Shown here: one piece after another, positions 25,831 through 37,663 of the stretch
Numbering within the stretch: position 1 is the first letter of the stretch
How the letters are laid out: each line of letters starts with the position of its first letter
Assembly: GCA_023079485.1 (NCBI GenBank)
Contig: CM041083.1
Span: 109,905,554-109,969,553 of the forward strand
Direction: 5' to 3'
Length of the DNA: 64,000 nt
From: Archilochus colubris
Taxonomy: Eukaryota; Chordata; Aves; Apodiformes; Trochilidae
Made by a program: the position numbers and the translations under genes
The notes under the pieces: generated by a model
The model's database searches: none
What the model saw: the letters and a program-made list of their open reading frames with translations, nothing else
Told to the model about the DNA's origin: nothing

Positions 25831-25934
25831 CCTATTCTAGTTTCCTTCCAACCTTTAAGTCTTTCTCCCTTATCTTCCCCTGAGAGAGTAGTGGGGGAAA
25901 AACAGCATCTGTCACACACTGTCAGTTTTAACCA

Positions 25935-28900
25935 TTTGCATCTACTTTCATTTTGTAAAGCAGTTTTTAAATGTATGCATTTGCTCTAGAAATCTTCCTT
26001 ATGAATATTTTCTTTCACTAGAATACAGACTTGGATGTATTTTTGTACCTTTGATTTAAAGAAATTTTAGTTCCTTCTTCATACTTAAGTGCCAGAGGTC
26101 TTCATCTGAAGTGGCTTTACTGAATAATTTTGGGCTGTGAAACACTGATCCTTTAGTAGCCAAGACCTCTTCCATTATTTTCTTGAAGGTTTCTACCCTC
26201 CCATTATGGAATGAGAAGCATTTTCCCCTCATCTCAGTGTCTCACCATGCACTTCCAGAACTACACCTGCTTATCTTCTTCCAAGATGTGAAATATTTTT
26301 CCCTGAAAGTCAACTACAGGGAACTTGACTTTGATCCTAGTTGGTGGTGGCAGACTAATTCCATAGGAATCACAGGGATTTAATTTTTTCAGCTGACTTA
26401 AGAGTGATCATCTCACATCATCCTGTGCAAGTTTAGATTACCAGAAAGCACTTTTCAATCTTCTGCTCCAGGCTTTTGTATGTAAGAGGTAAGGGTTTAA
26501 CCTGACAAGCACTGGAGTTTAAAAACAAAACAAAACAAAACAACAAGAAAGCAAAACCAAACAAACCACAAAAAGATACGAACATCAGTACAATGTGAAT
26601 GCCAGATCTTCACAGCTCCTACGAATGACTTCCTTAGTGATAGTAGGGAATGTGCCAAATTCAGAAAACTATGTATCATAAAATGTGTGATTTTTCATGA
26701 CAGTTCTATAGCCATCTTATGTGCATGGAGACGAGGGAAGTTTTGAGTTCTGTTTTGCTTCACTTACAGATAGATAGATTTACATGCACGCAGATATATA
26801 AGCAAGAGTGCTTGTGTGTGTAATGCATGTATTCATGAAGCAAACCTCCAGAGTGGCAGGTTTAGAGTGTCATTGCTGTGCCTTTTCATACAAAGGGGAA
26901 AAAAACTGCAATTTGGAAACAAACCCCTGTCATAACAAAGTGGTTTAATTTTACTTACAGGCCAAGCTTAAAATGTACCCAATCTAGGGCAAAGCCCATC
27001 TCTGAAGTGCACAGCCTGAGGTAAATTGATACATTCATTCCCAGTGCAGACTTCTTCTACACTGATTACTGGTCTCTACTAACAGTGTTTGCAAGAAGGC
27101 TTATCTATTCTCTTCTTCTATAAGAGACACTGTTCAAAGAGCTTGAAACACAGCTGCCTCTTTACAGGCTTTACCTAGTTTTCAAAAGGAGGGGAATCAC
27201 GTGGCTGGGGAGTAGACGCCTCAGCAATAGAAAATCTAAATTAATCTTCATAGAAAGTGGGGAGCCTTGTTTGGATCTATCAGAAAGGGAAAGCACTTGT
27301 AGGTGAAATCTTCTTAAGACCAAAGCGAAAACTTGGAGGGAACCCTGTGAAAACTCTGGGCCGTGAGGCTTCCTGGGCATTTCAAACAAAAGAAATTAGC
27401 TCTCCGGATAAAAGGTTCCTGGTTTAAATGTGAAAGTTTTCACCATCAAGAGGCAGTGCAATGCAGAAAGTCTAAACAGGCTGAGAGTTTAATATGGAGC
27501 CCCTCCATCTGACTGGCACAGCCTCTCCTCTTCTTGCCTTTTCCCTCAGAGCAGGAGCCGTAAAACCAAATGTATATTTCCTTCATCCTATCAGGATACA
27601 AAGCAGTCAGTTTAAGTGTATCCTACCCTCTGCAGGCAGCATTTCAGTAACTTCTCACATTTGAATTATTATTTTTGCCAGCTGGCCAAACATGAGATGT
27701 AAATTATGTCAGGAGACCTCTTTCAGTGTTCCTCAGTCTTCAGCCATATGGCACTTGTTAGTGTGGTGAAGGCTGTGCTGTGGCATCAGAGAAGGTCTGT
27801 TGGTGTCCAGTGTATTAGGATGTCTTGCAGACCACTGCTGGTCTGGGAAGCACACAGCTTGTTCAGCTCACCTCCATATTTCTGCCATGTGCCCCATGAC
27901 CAGGTGCAGTGAGAGACTGGAGTTATAACCCAACCGGGATGACCAGACATTGGGCTGGAAAAATCAAAGTAAAAAAGGGTGAGAAAGAGGGTATTGCAAA
28001 AAAGGGGCAGCCTGTTCATGTAAACACATAACCCAAAGATGAAGTTTAGTAGAGACCAACAGCTTTTGGCTTTCTTTTTAATTAACTTTAATGGGAAGCA
28101 AAAATAGTTCTTTTCTTTGTGCAAGTCTTGTGAGAGCACAGGGCAGTTCCCACACACACTGCTGTAGTCTTGCAGTCTGACTGGCTCAGCTGCTCCACAG
28201 TATCCAACCTTTTCTAACCAGGTATTTTTGGTATCCAAAGTGCTTGCAAGATGTAAAAAGCTACTGAACTAAAGTCACCACAGATTTTTAGTTCAAAATA
28301 CACCAGATTTTTTCTGGTAATGTAAATTGAATCTTTTTTATTTTCCATCATTAAGAGTTTCCTGTTAGAGAGAGAAGGTTACAGCATGATGAATGAGCTC
28401 TGGTTTCTGGACTGGGCAGCACTCAGTGTAAAAATCATTGGTTTTTCCAAACTGGCCATTGCTTGTCCTCCATGCTCTTGGGAAATCAGCCATATGAAGG
28501 GTGACATCACACCAGACAAACTCACATAGTCATTTTTTGGTTTAAGGTGTTTGTTCACTTGCACTTGGAGATCTGCAGTGTAAGCAGGCAAACAGGAGGT
28601 GATGTACTCATAAGCCTTTGATAAATCTATCACATCAGGGCTGTGGCTCATCCTGCCACCAGCTGTTTTGAAAGACTGTTTTGCATATCTAGAATCAAGT
28701 GTACTGGAGACAGGGCTACCTACATACAGCTACCTACATAAACAGCATACTAAGTATCCTTTTTCCTGTCAAAACACCTTGTGTGTGTTTCTGGAAGAGC
28801 TGATTCCACATGCAAAACTCTGCACCTGAAAACAGTGACTCTTGCTTTCCAGAATGTTGTTTCTCATTTCAGAAACAGGTCTCTGTTAAGAAGGAAAACA

Positions 28901-31900
28901 ACAACACTGACAGTAAGAGTGGCGACCACAGATAAATGTGCCAGTTCCCCTGGGGATTTCCATGTTCCAGTTTTGCATTGCAGAAGGCCTTTAGTAGCAG
29001 AAATTGCATCCCTACAGCAGTCAGATTTTGTATCTTTTTGAATTACATGCAAGATATACAACCCAACCTTGCTGTAAGAGATTTGCAACATGCAAGATCA
29101 CATACTCCTCCATGCAAGGAAATTTTCTTTTGTGGAGACTAGCCAAATGTGTGAAGTCATGAAGTTAACTTCCTGGCATTAGTGGTGGCTGTTTGCCTTC
29201 ACAATTTGAAACTGAAAACTTCCAAGTGCTGGTCCCAAGCACTCCTAAAGCACAGTAGTATGTCTGCAAGCAAAGCAGCTTCCCATCTCCAGATATTTTT
29301 TATTTACCCAAGCCTAATACAGTAGAACGCATCAGACAGAGATCTCACTGTGTCTTTGGAAGCGAGACCACCCAGGGGCACCTCTGTGAAATTATTCTGA
29401 GTGAATGTGATTTGAGCAGTTCAGTACAAGGTCAATCATTCTGGCTTCACACGCCCCCCACCCCACCCCACTGCCTTTTTCTTGCATCTCATCTTCCCAT
29501 CCTTTCACAATTGTGAAAAATTCGAGTTTGATTTAAAGCCGCACCCAGTATTCCTCTTTGCACAAGGTAGAGGAAAATGATTTAATGGTTCTGCACACGT
29601 AGATTCACTTAGTGTTATGAAAATGCTTACAAGTAGCACTTTTATGCACAGCTGTAACCTTTGGGGTTTTTAAAGTACCTCCTATTTTAAAATTATTCCC
29701 TTAAAAGAACCCAAACAACTGAGCATTTATTTCAACAAAAAACTGCTGGGAGGGCTTGTGAGTCATCTGCCATGGAGACAGAAATGGCAGGGGAAGTGGA
29801 CTGTTAACACTAGGATCTCACCTGCTGTCAGACCAGGCTTAGCACAGAATAGGATAAGAGATTTGAATGGGGGTCTGTGAGGTTTGATACTACGCCAACA
29901 CAGGGCTCAGCTCAATTGCTTAAAGGCATGTTCCTGCAGACAGAGCCAGTGCAAGTGTTGCCATTGGCTTTCATGGAAATGCCATTGGAAATGTCTCTCC
30001 GTCCCTCCTTCCCTCTCTCACTTGCTCTCCCTCTTTTTTCTTTACGTCCCTTCTCTTTCACTTTGTTTCTGACCATTGCGTAGGGTGCAGCAATTTGGCC
30101 AGGATCTCTGCCAGTAGATTAGGGCCCCAATGACTTTTCTCTTTGGACTCAATAGAAATCTTTCTTATGACTGTAAAGGCAACTTGACTGAACATAAATT
30201 ATTGGGCATGGGGGATTAGCTGTTGTGTTTAACTTAAGTAATGATCACAGGTAAGAAATAAAAAAAAATATTTTTGTAAGTAAGCTCTCTTCTGGAAAGA
30301 TTTCTAAAAAAAAAACAAACCAACAATTAAGATAAATGAATTATGTATTTAAGTACTTTTTCAGAAAACGAAAGAGATTATTACATTCTCCTGCACATAA
30401 ATTAATTGAATGGGATATTATCAAATGCAACATTTATTGCATGAAGTCCAGACGAATCCCTGAATTCAGTGGCGCCCTTCATGACTCTCATTTCCTATTC
30501 AAGAGCAGAACCAGTCTGTGGGACTGATGAAAGAAAAGATTAATAAACGCTAGACTGAAAGAAGAAAGGGAATAATTGTGTTATTTTAACTGTAACACAT
30601 CCCACAACTACTTGGTCTCACTGCTATTGCTCACAAGAAACTTTCTAAGTAACATTTGCCCCATTCAAGACTCAGTTTCTCAGCTAGCAGCTCCCTCTAC
30701 ATGGACCTGAAGTGGACTGTGCAGGGCTTGGATCTGCCTCTCCAGGAACATGGAGAATAAGATTTCATAGGGAAATCCACTATATAAAACCCACAGCCCT
30801 CAAATCAATCCCTTAGAGGGTGTTCTCTCTAATGCTGCTCCTTCGGCTCTCTTTCATATCACTGTTTTCCTCCTTGCTGGCCACTTCCTTTAAAAATAAC
30901 AATACCCTCGGCTCCACCAAAGCCTGTGGGAGTTTGGCAATCCTGTGCCAACACTGTTGGTGTTTTCTGATGGAAAACCCTCAGGGTCTGCTGGTCCTGG
31001 GCCATAGCACTGCCAGTTACTTTGTTGGCTGCATTTGGCCCCGGTGCACATCTCATCCAGAAAATTAAGGGAGGGGTATCTGTACCCTCAGGGAAGAAGG
31101 AAGATGTTTCAACATGGGATTTTCTGACCTCTCCCAGACAGTTTGATCTTTGTCTTCACAAAGTTTCTATCTCCCACGAGAAGACAGAAGAGTAGATGGC
31201 AGTAGATTTGCACGGATTTATTTGTTTTCCCCAGAAAAGTCTGTCTTCAAATTAAAAGGTTTAAATGTTATTTTAAAATAGCTTAAAGCTTAAAAATAGC
31301 TTTAAATGCTATCTTTTTTATAAGTATGTATTTCTGTCTTCTTGTATTGCAGTCACAGTATTCCACTTTTATTTTTTCAGAGCTCACATGCTTTTTATTT
31401 TTTCGCCAAATATCCCTAGTGGAGCACTTGGCAGTTATTAAGCACAAAGACATCCTGCTACTTTTGTATTTCCATCCATCACCTTCGTCCTCCCCCTCTC
31501 CCATCCGCATGTTTGTCTCCGTCACCTGTCCCAACACTTTTGGGCTGGGAGCCCCTTTGTCACACACCGTCTGTCAGCCCACATGTTTGCAGAGGGCTGG
31601 AGGCAGCGATGCACAGACCTGGGCGAGGCCTCTCGCACAATATAAATTGCAATCCACAGAGGAGACGTCTGTTTTTACAGAGAGCTAATCCTCACACATT
31701 CTCGTGTGGGGTAGGTATGCCTCTCACTTTTCAGGAGGAAGGACCCTCTCAGCTCAGAGGCACTGGCCCTAAAACAGGGGTACCTCCTGCTGGTGGAGTG
31801 CTGGCTGTGATTGCCACGCCAGCGACAGAACACTTGGTCGGCACTGCTACACGCTACTCCATCACCTTCCCCCTTCAGCCTCCCCCTCAGATTCACCAGG

Positions 31901-33349
31901 TGTAGGAAAATCAAGTGCATTCATTTATCTCAGGTGCTTCAACTGGCTTTTTTGGTTGATAATGTCTCCATCACTGAGTTTTGGAAAGGGCAGCATCGAG
32001 ATTTTATGAACCAACAAGTATTAACTGAACCCAAAGCACCTCTAGCCATCAATTCTACATTTTCTGCTGATGTTAACCCTTAAAGCATGTTTATGAGCCT
32101 AGGTTCAGCCCAGCAGTGACTGTGTTGGAGATTTATTAAAACAGAGCTGGCATGTGAGGTTTGTGGCCTCAGGCTGGCTGTGGTGCTGCTGAACACCAGC
32201 AGCAGCAGAACCCCTTGTCCTCCAATGCTCCCAGCAGATGTCAGGGCAGTTAAGGTAATAAAATCCATAAGGGCAGGTACAGTTTTTCCTGCTGTAACGC
32301 TGAGGGTGAGTACTGGAGAAGAGGGTTGAATACTTTCTGTAAGGAGCATCTCACCAGTACTAGGAGCATGACACTTGTCACTGATATTTGGTATTTTTCA
32401 GATGCTACAAAACACCCACCCAAGGATGTGTCAGACACTGGCAGTGTGCTGACTGCATGAGAGAATTCTTCCTGCAATTTAATTTTTCTATTTCATCTGT
32501 GACATTCAGGTGTTTTCCCGGTGTACAAATGGGAACTCTTAGAGTCTTTTAGTCTTCTTCTAGACATGCAGAAAGCTGCAAATCCTCATATCTCTCTTGC
32601 AGGCCAGCAATCAAATTGCACTTCACATCTTCAGCATTTGCAATTCAGGGCAGCAAAGAAGCTGGTCACCTGGAAGAACAGAATACAGTTTTGAGAAAAA
32701 CATAGGTTTTGAGTTACCTTTGTTGTGACAGTTTGCCTTGTTGGACTCCAGTTCAAGCAGGAAAGTGAAGGCCAGGAAAAAGCCAGGGTGACAGAGGCAG
32801 GAGCTGCAAGACATTAAAACAGAATCAGCATTTCAAGCCCTGCACCTCACAGAAGTCATCTGAGTTTCTTCCCAGCTGCTCGCTGTGCTGTATCTATTTT
32901 GAAACTCTAATTTCCAAGGACAGTTTATATTAAGAACTCCCTTGCGCAATCTGTTCAGAAATTTTATTGCAATAAAGCAATAAAACAATTCTATTTCCCA
33001 GGAATTGTCTTCTCAGCAATTGTTGACTGAAACCTGTGGATATATTTTTATAACATTTGTTATGTGTTCCTGCTGGTTTCTCCTGCCTCTGTCGTATTTC
33101 CCTACAGTTTCCAGATGACTGCCCACCTTTTCCCCCTCAGTCTCTTCTCTGTACCTCAAATTCTGTGCCACATCAGATTCACACTGGAAAAATCTTGCAC
33201 ATTATCTGTAGATGAAAAATTATGGTTTCAGAATTTTAATGAAGAAATAATTTCCAGTAAATGTTTTTCTAGTAGTTTCATCAAATTATTTGCATGGGTA
33301 TGTAAAGAAGTTTCATAAAAATAGAAATAAAATTAAAATATGTAGGTTT
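25935..33349. other. Long unique non-coding stretch
   Basis: No recognised gene and no CR1 copy. Local features are a CAAAA-rich patch (about 26521-26573), a 14-bp tandem duplication (28715-28742), C-runs at 29454-29469 (C6-A-C4-A-C4, weak minus-strand quadruplex potential), and a pyrimidine-rich stretch (about 29993-30066). A repeat-free block at 30336-30580 reads like a conserved element. Open frames up to 150 codons (minus 27786-28238) have no recognisable homology. Confidence 0.55.
28715..28742. repeat. 14-bp tandem duplication
   Basis: GCTACCTACATACA at 28715-28728 is followed directly by GCTACCTACATAAA at 28729-28742, one mismatch apart. A small slippage duplication. Confidence 0.85.
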
Positions 33350-33425
33350 AGGCCCCAGGTCAGTGATGTGCTTAGGCACATGCTTAAACTCATCCATTAA
33401 CACATGTTTGAGTGCTGAATAAATC
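33350..33425. repeat. Probable ancient amniote interspersed repeat relic
   Basis: The sequence contains GTGCTTAGGCACATGCTTAA and ACACATGTTTGAGTGCTGAA. The AAGCACATGCTTAA-type motif with a nearby inverted partner is characteristic of old palindromic repeats found across turtles, crocodilians and birds. I do not assign a family name. The assignment rests on motif memory only, and the copy is short and diverged. Confidence 0.4.
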
Positions 33426-35915
33426 CCTTGTGGCATTTAAAGCTTGAATAGTGTTTCAGTATTTTTGTGATTTCCAATCCTAGCCCCCCCCCTCAGTAAG
33501 AAGAAAAAAGTATCCCATATGTTAGATAAAACCACTTTTGTTTCCTTAAAAAACACATACATTAAAGAGGATTGATGCTTATATTAGCCAGACTTTTGGG
33601 GCAGGCCAGGCAGAAACAGCTATGGGCTGTGCTCCCATAGCCTGTCCTGAAGGGATAAACGAGCAGTGCCAGGTGATCAGCGGCTGTGACTGAGCAGTGG
33701 AAAGACTCCTGCCTGTTTTTTCCATGGGTGGGCATACGGTGTCAGAGGGACAGGTCAGCCACCCTCTCCTTCCTCATCTGGTGATGGAAGCTCTTTAGGC
33801 AGCTCTGTGTGAGGACCCAAATGTGGGACAAAACTCCCCAAAGCAAACAGAAATCACTGGAGGTCAGTCCTGCTGTGCTGCAGATGTTGCACAGAGCCCC
33901 TCTCCTCCCACCTCAGGCTCAGCCAGTTTGCTTCCAGCCTGGGATGGTCATGCCCATGTACACAGAGGGCAATAGGCACCAGCCTAGCTATGCTATTTCA
34001 GAGTCACACTCTGCTAAATCTGAATTATTTCCCCAGTGCTGACAAAGACAAGCGAGGCTGAATTCAGCTGAACAGGTCACACCAGGAACTTTCTTCACTG
34101 TTATTAAGCAGGACTTAAGTTGCACCCTCCTGAAGGAGCAGTGAAACGTTTTGGGCATCCTATAGCTGCCAACATATTTTCAACTCCTATTTTCTTCTTC
34201 ATCTCTGACGATAAAACAGGGGAGAGTTTGTGTAATACTGCATGGTAATTGAAAATGACTCTCTGGCTGTAATGCAAACTGCAGACAACACTGGACTCTT
34301 GGAAACGTCTCTTTGAAGAAGTGTTCTTTCAGCTGAGCTTTTACACAAATATACAATGAAAGTTTGATGAGAGATGCAAGGACAATTTAAAATTTCAGTG
34401 CTTACTGAGGAGGGTGGAGAATTGTTTTTCTTACACAAAAGCCACATTGAACAAAATAAGAGTGCGGCATAACTCTGTTTCTCTTTCAGCCTTTACTTGA
34501 ATCCTGAAAGAACTCAGGCATAAACCAGATAAGCTACTAAATATGACTCAGCTCATTCACACAAGCTGCCGAAAAAATCTGTATTTATTTAAAGAAAATT
34601 CTCTAACAAAAGGCCTACCTGCTTCAGCAGGCAAGCCTGACTGTTCAGTAATGCCAGGCTGTAGAAAGTATGATTTTAAAAGCAGGATTTCCTCTCTTGG
34701 TGATGTTTGAACAGATGGTTTTGTGGCAACACATCTAAGCCTCTTTTTAAAAAAAAAAAAATTTTTATTAATTTTAATACTAAACTTGTTTGGACTGTAT
34801 GAGGCAAGCTATTAAAAGCATCAGAGTACTAGGCTTGATGGTATAATCTCAGTATTATACTCAAAAGGAGATAATAAAGCATTTGAGGGAATGATCATTA
34901 GCCATCTCAGTATTCTCCCCACTGGTGCCCAGTACTGGGAATGTCAGGAACAGATGTAAAGCTCCAGCATATTTAATCTGGGAAAAAATTATACAACAAA
35001 AAAAATTATACAGGTGGAGCTGGACCCCCTGTATTAAGGGGAAGGAAAGGATAGGTAGAGAGTTCAAGCCTGTGGTAATGAATGGGATGTTTAAGTGTTC
35101 AGGGTGATAAAGTGAAGAGGGTTATTTTCCATGTAAATATGCACATCTGGTTGTCATAGTCTCCAGATCATCAAACTGAAGAATTTCATACCATTTACTA
35201 GCCAGACTGTAGCATCCAGTGTCCCCTTACTGGGGATACTTTCCATTTTTGTAGGTTGCCTGGTCCCCCCCATAGTAAATGGTATCAGGAACAGCATCAC
35301 AGTTGTGGAGGTGCTGTACTCCTCCTCCCCACCTGTCTTGGTCTCACTGCTTTAATTCAGCTTCTCAGGTTGCCTTCTCCAAGGCTGGGCTCTGCAGCAC
35401 TTCCCATTCCTGGAACACCCAGGCTTGGGTACTACACTTCCAAGTGGGTGCCACCCAGCTCAGGTCCAGGCATCACCCATGTATTATCTGACACATGTAT
35501 TCTCTGTGCAGCCTCCATGAAGAACTGGATCAGCAAGAAAGGGGTTTCAGGCACCAGTGTATGCTTTGGAGAAACTTAGCTTTATGTTCTTGCTTGTTTA
35601 GTCAACCTCTGCAGTTTTTGGAAAGCTACCAAGCCATTCCAAGCTGTGTCGCCCTGTATGAAGGTTGAAAGGAGGGTGGGAAAGTAGCCCTGATCTATTA
35701 ATTACTTATTCTGTGGTAGCAAAGGCTTTGCATGTGCATTATAAGAGAAAAAAAGGTGAGCAAACTGTCCCAGCTTCAGTACAGGTCTGACCGAAATAAA
35801 TCTGGTAGGTTGGAGGGAAGATGTTGAAGCAGGAGCAGATACAGCATGTAAAATTTTGCTGCAGTTAACAACCAAAGTAGCATTGGTTTTAGCAGTTCTG
35901 GAATTTCTAAATTCC

Positions 35916-35940
35916 ATGTTGTATGGAATACATACAACAT
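35916..35940. repeat. Perfect 10-bp inverted repeat, 5-base loop
   Basis: ATGTTGTATG (35916-35925) and its exact reverse complement CATACAACAT (35931-35940) flank the loop GAATA. The left arm is also part of a direct repeat, ATTCCATGTTGT, seen again just after 35940. It could fold as a small cruciform or RNA hairpin. The stem is too short for a microRNA precursor. Confidence 0.85.
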
Positions 35941-36888
35941 TCCATGTTGTGTGCCGCTCATATCTACATTTCAAACATTACAAATGTTGAGAAAAATGCA
36001 TGCTTAAATCCCCAAAACACTTGTCTTACAGGAGAGTCAAGTCATCTAGAGATTTTTTGTAGTCTGTTTACCCTGACTAGATCTATACTAAATGTGAAAA
36101 ACTGTAGTTCTATTTATGGTGATTAATAAGGAAGATGAACACAATTTAACTTTGAGGCTGTTTTCAGGGCTAGCAATTGTGCAAACAGTGGTGGATATAG
36201 CATGGAAAAGAGAACTGAATTTCCAATAGCACCTCTTTTTACAACATCATTGTGGGCTGTGTTGAATTTAGACTGGCTTTTTTTTGGTGGATGTCATGGA
36301 ATTTGAGATGACTTGAAACACTCAAATGAACACATTTAAGTATGTGTATTTATGGGTAAGGGAGAGGTATTCGCACTTAAATCCTAAGTGCTGGAATTAG
36401 CTCCAACAAAGCCTGAGTGTGTTGACTTTCAATTGTATTCAGCTGATGGAGCAGAAATTCATTGGCTAGCTTCAAGAGTTACGTATTTTTTAATTTTTTT
36501 TCCCCTGGAGAACATCTATCTCAGTATAACAGAATAAGTACAATATGTTTAAACAGAGAAATTCAACTGTAAAGTGGCCAGACAGCAGGGTTCCTCTGCA
36601 CAACTTCAGGTTTCTTTTGCCATTGTAAGCTGGCAAATCCTCAGCTGCCTGTGCTGCTCTTGCTCTGCAAATACAGAACTCTCCATCTGCCCTTTGTCTT
36701 AAATTCTGCCCTCCAGGAGGCTCTGATTGAGAGGCTTTGACAAACCTCACCACAGAAATTTAAGATATTAGCCAGGGCCCTTTGGACATGAGGGTTGAAA
36801 AGACACAGATGGAAGACCCATCTCATAGCAGAGGTAGCAGAGTGCCCACACATCCTATCACTGTGCCAGGCAGCCAACAGTGTAAGCA

Positions 36889-36916
36889 CAACAACAACAA
36901 CAACAACAACAACAAA
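36889..36916. repeat. (CAA)n microsatellite
   Basis: About nine CAA units ending in a short A run. A simple repeat. The open frames across it give poly-N/poly-T on one strand and poly-V on the other and are artefacts. Confidence 0.92.
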
Positions 36917-37615
36917 AATTCTTCTTCCACTTATACAGAATATGATAACCTGGGATGGAAAGGGTGGAACCTGTGAATGGCTAGGGATGTCACCTGCAAC
37001 TAAAGCCCAAAAGTTCATTTGTTGGAACAAAAAATGAACTGTACAGTAGAGGGGACAACTCATGTCTCTTTCAAGTATCTCCATTAGTCAGATTAATTGT
37101 ATAAATTGCCACAGATTGAATCTGAAACAAATTTGGCTAATTGCCTCTTCTTTGTATGGTTTAAGGAAATAAACCTTTTAAATCACCTGGCCAAGCTTCT
37201 GCATCACCTATTAAAATTATTTTTAGAGATCATATTGGCCCTGGCTCTTCTATTTCCAAAGGATGGTGTAAACACCAGCATTGCAGCTGGATGCTGTGGC
37301 AGGGGAAGAACTGTGCTTGTAGGAAGAATCCAGTTGGTGCTTGGAAGTCAGTGGGCAGGACAGAGCTGCCTTGAGGGGCTCAGACCAGAGCTTCTCAAGA
37401 GGCTGCTCCATCATGCTGACATTTTTGTCTTCAGGGTAAGAAAGGAAGATGATCCTGAAAAGATCAATATGCCTAGCATCATGCCTGGCAGATTTCCTTC
37501 AGTCTCTGGCTGTGGTGGGAGGGAAAAAAATCTCAGCTGCATTTGCATTCCTTTATTAAATAAAACCTACACCCTATGTCTAGTTTTTGGTTTTTAGATA
37601 TAGCATGTACTCTAT

Positions 37616-37616
<1 letters not shown>

Positions 37617-37663
<47 letters not shown>
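37617..37663. repeat. (TATC)11 tetranucleotide microsatellite
   Basis: Eleven perfect TATC units plus a partial unit (47 bases), preceded by the imperfect TCTATT and followed by GATAATG. Tetranucleotide repeats of this purity and length are usually polymorphic, so this is a plausible individual-identification or population marker. Confidence 0.96.

Larger units (their letters stand above)
25334..25934 (+). mobile_element. Probable solo LTR of an avian ERVL-like endogenous retrovirus
   Basis: The interval starts TGTCCTGATTTGAGGGG and ends near a GGTTTAACCA-like TTTTAACCA. Inside, in the expected order, are a CAGTATAAAAATAC TATA box (25496-25505), an ATTAAA polyadenylation signal (25825-25830), a TTTCCTTCCAACCTTTAAG / TCTTTCTCCCTTATCTTCCCC pyrimidine block, and a G-run (AGTAGTGGGGG). 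Order and spacing match the LTRs widespread in bird genomes. No gag, pol or env lies on either side, so internal LTR-LTR recombination presumably removed the rest. A 4-6 bp target-site duplication was looked for and not found, so the exact ends are uncertain by a few bases and the copy is probably old. An unrelated GC-richer unique segment is the alternative. Confidence 0.68.

Noticed and set aside
29454..29469. Possible minus-strand G-quadruplex in C6-A-C4-A-C4
   Set aside because: Only three separable runs of three or more C are present, so a standard four-run quadruplex is not supported.
31513..31905. 130-codon plus-strand open frame
   Set aside because: Proline/threonine-rich chance frame in GC-richer sequence, with no domain, and overlapped by other frames of similar length on both strands.
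35250..35580. GC-richer segment with a 107-codon frame and a CTGTGCAG-type acceptor near 35514
   Set aside because: The pyrimidine tract is weak, there is no good donor, and the peptide resembles nothing known.
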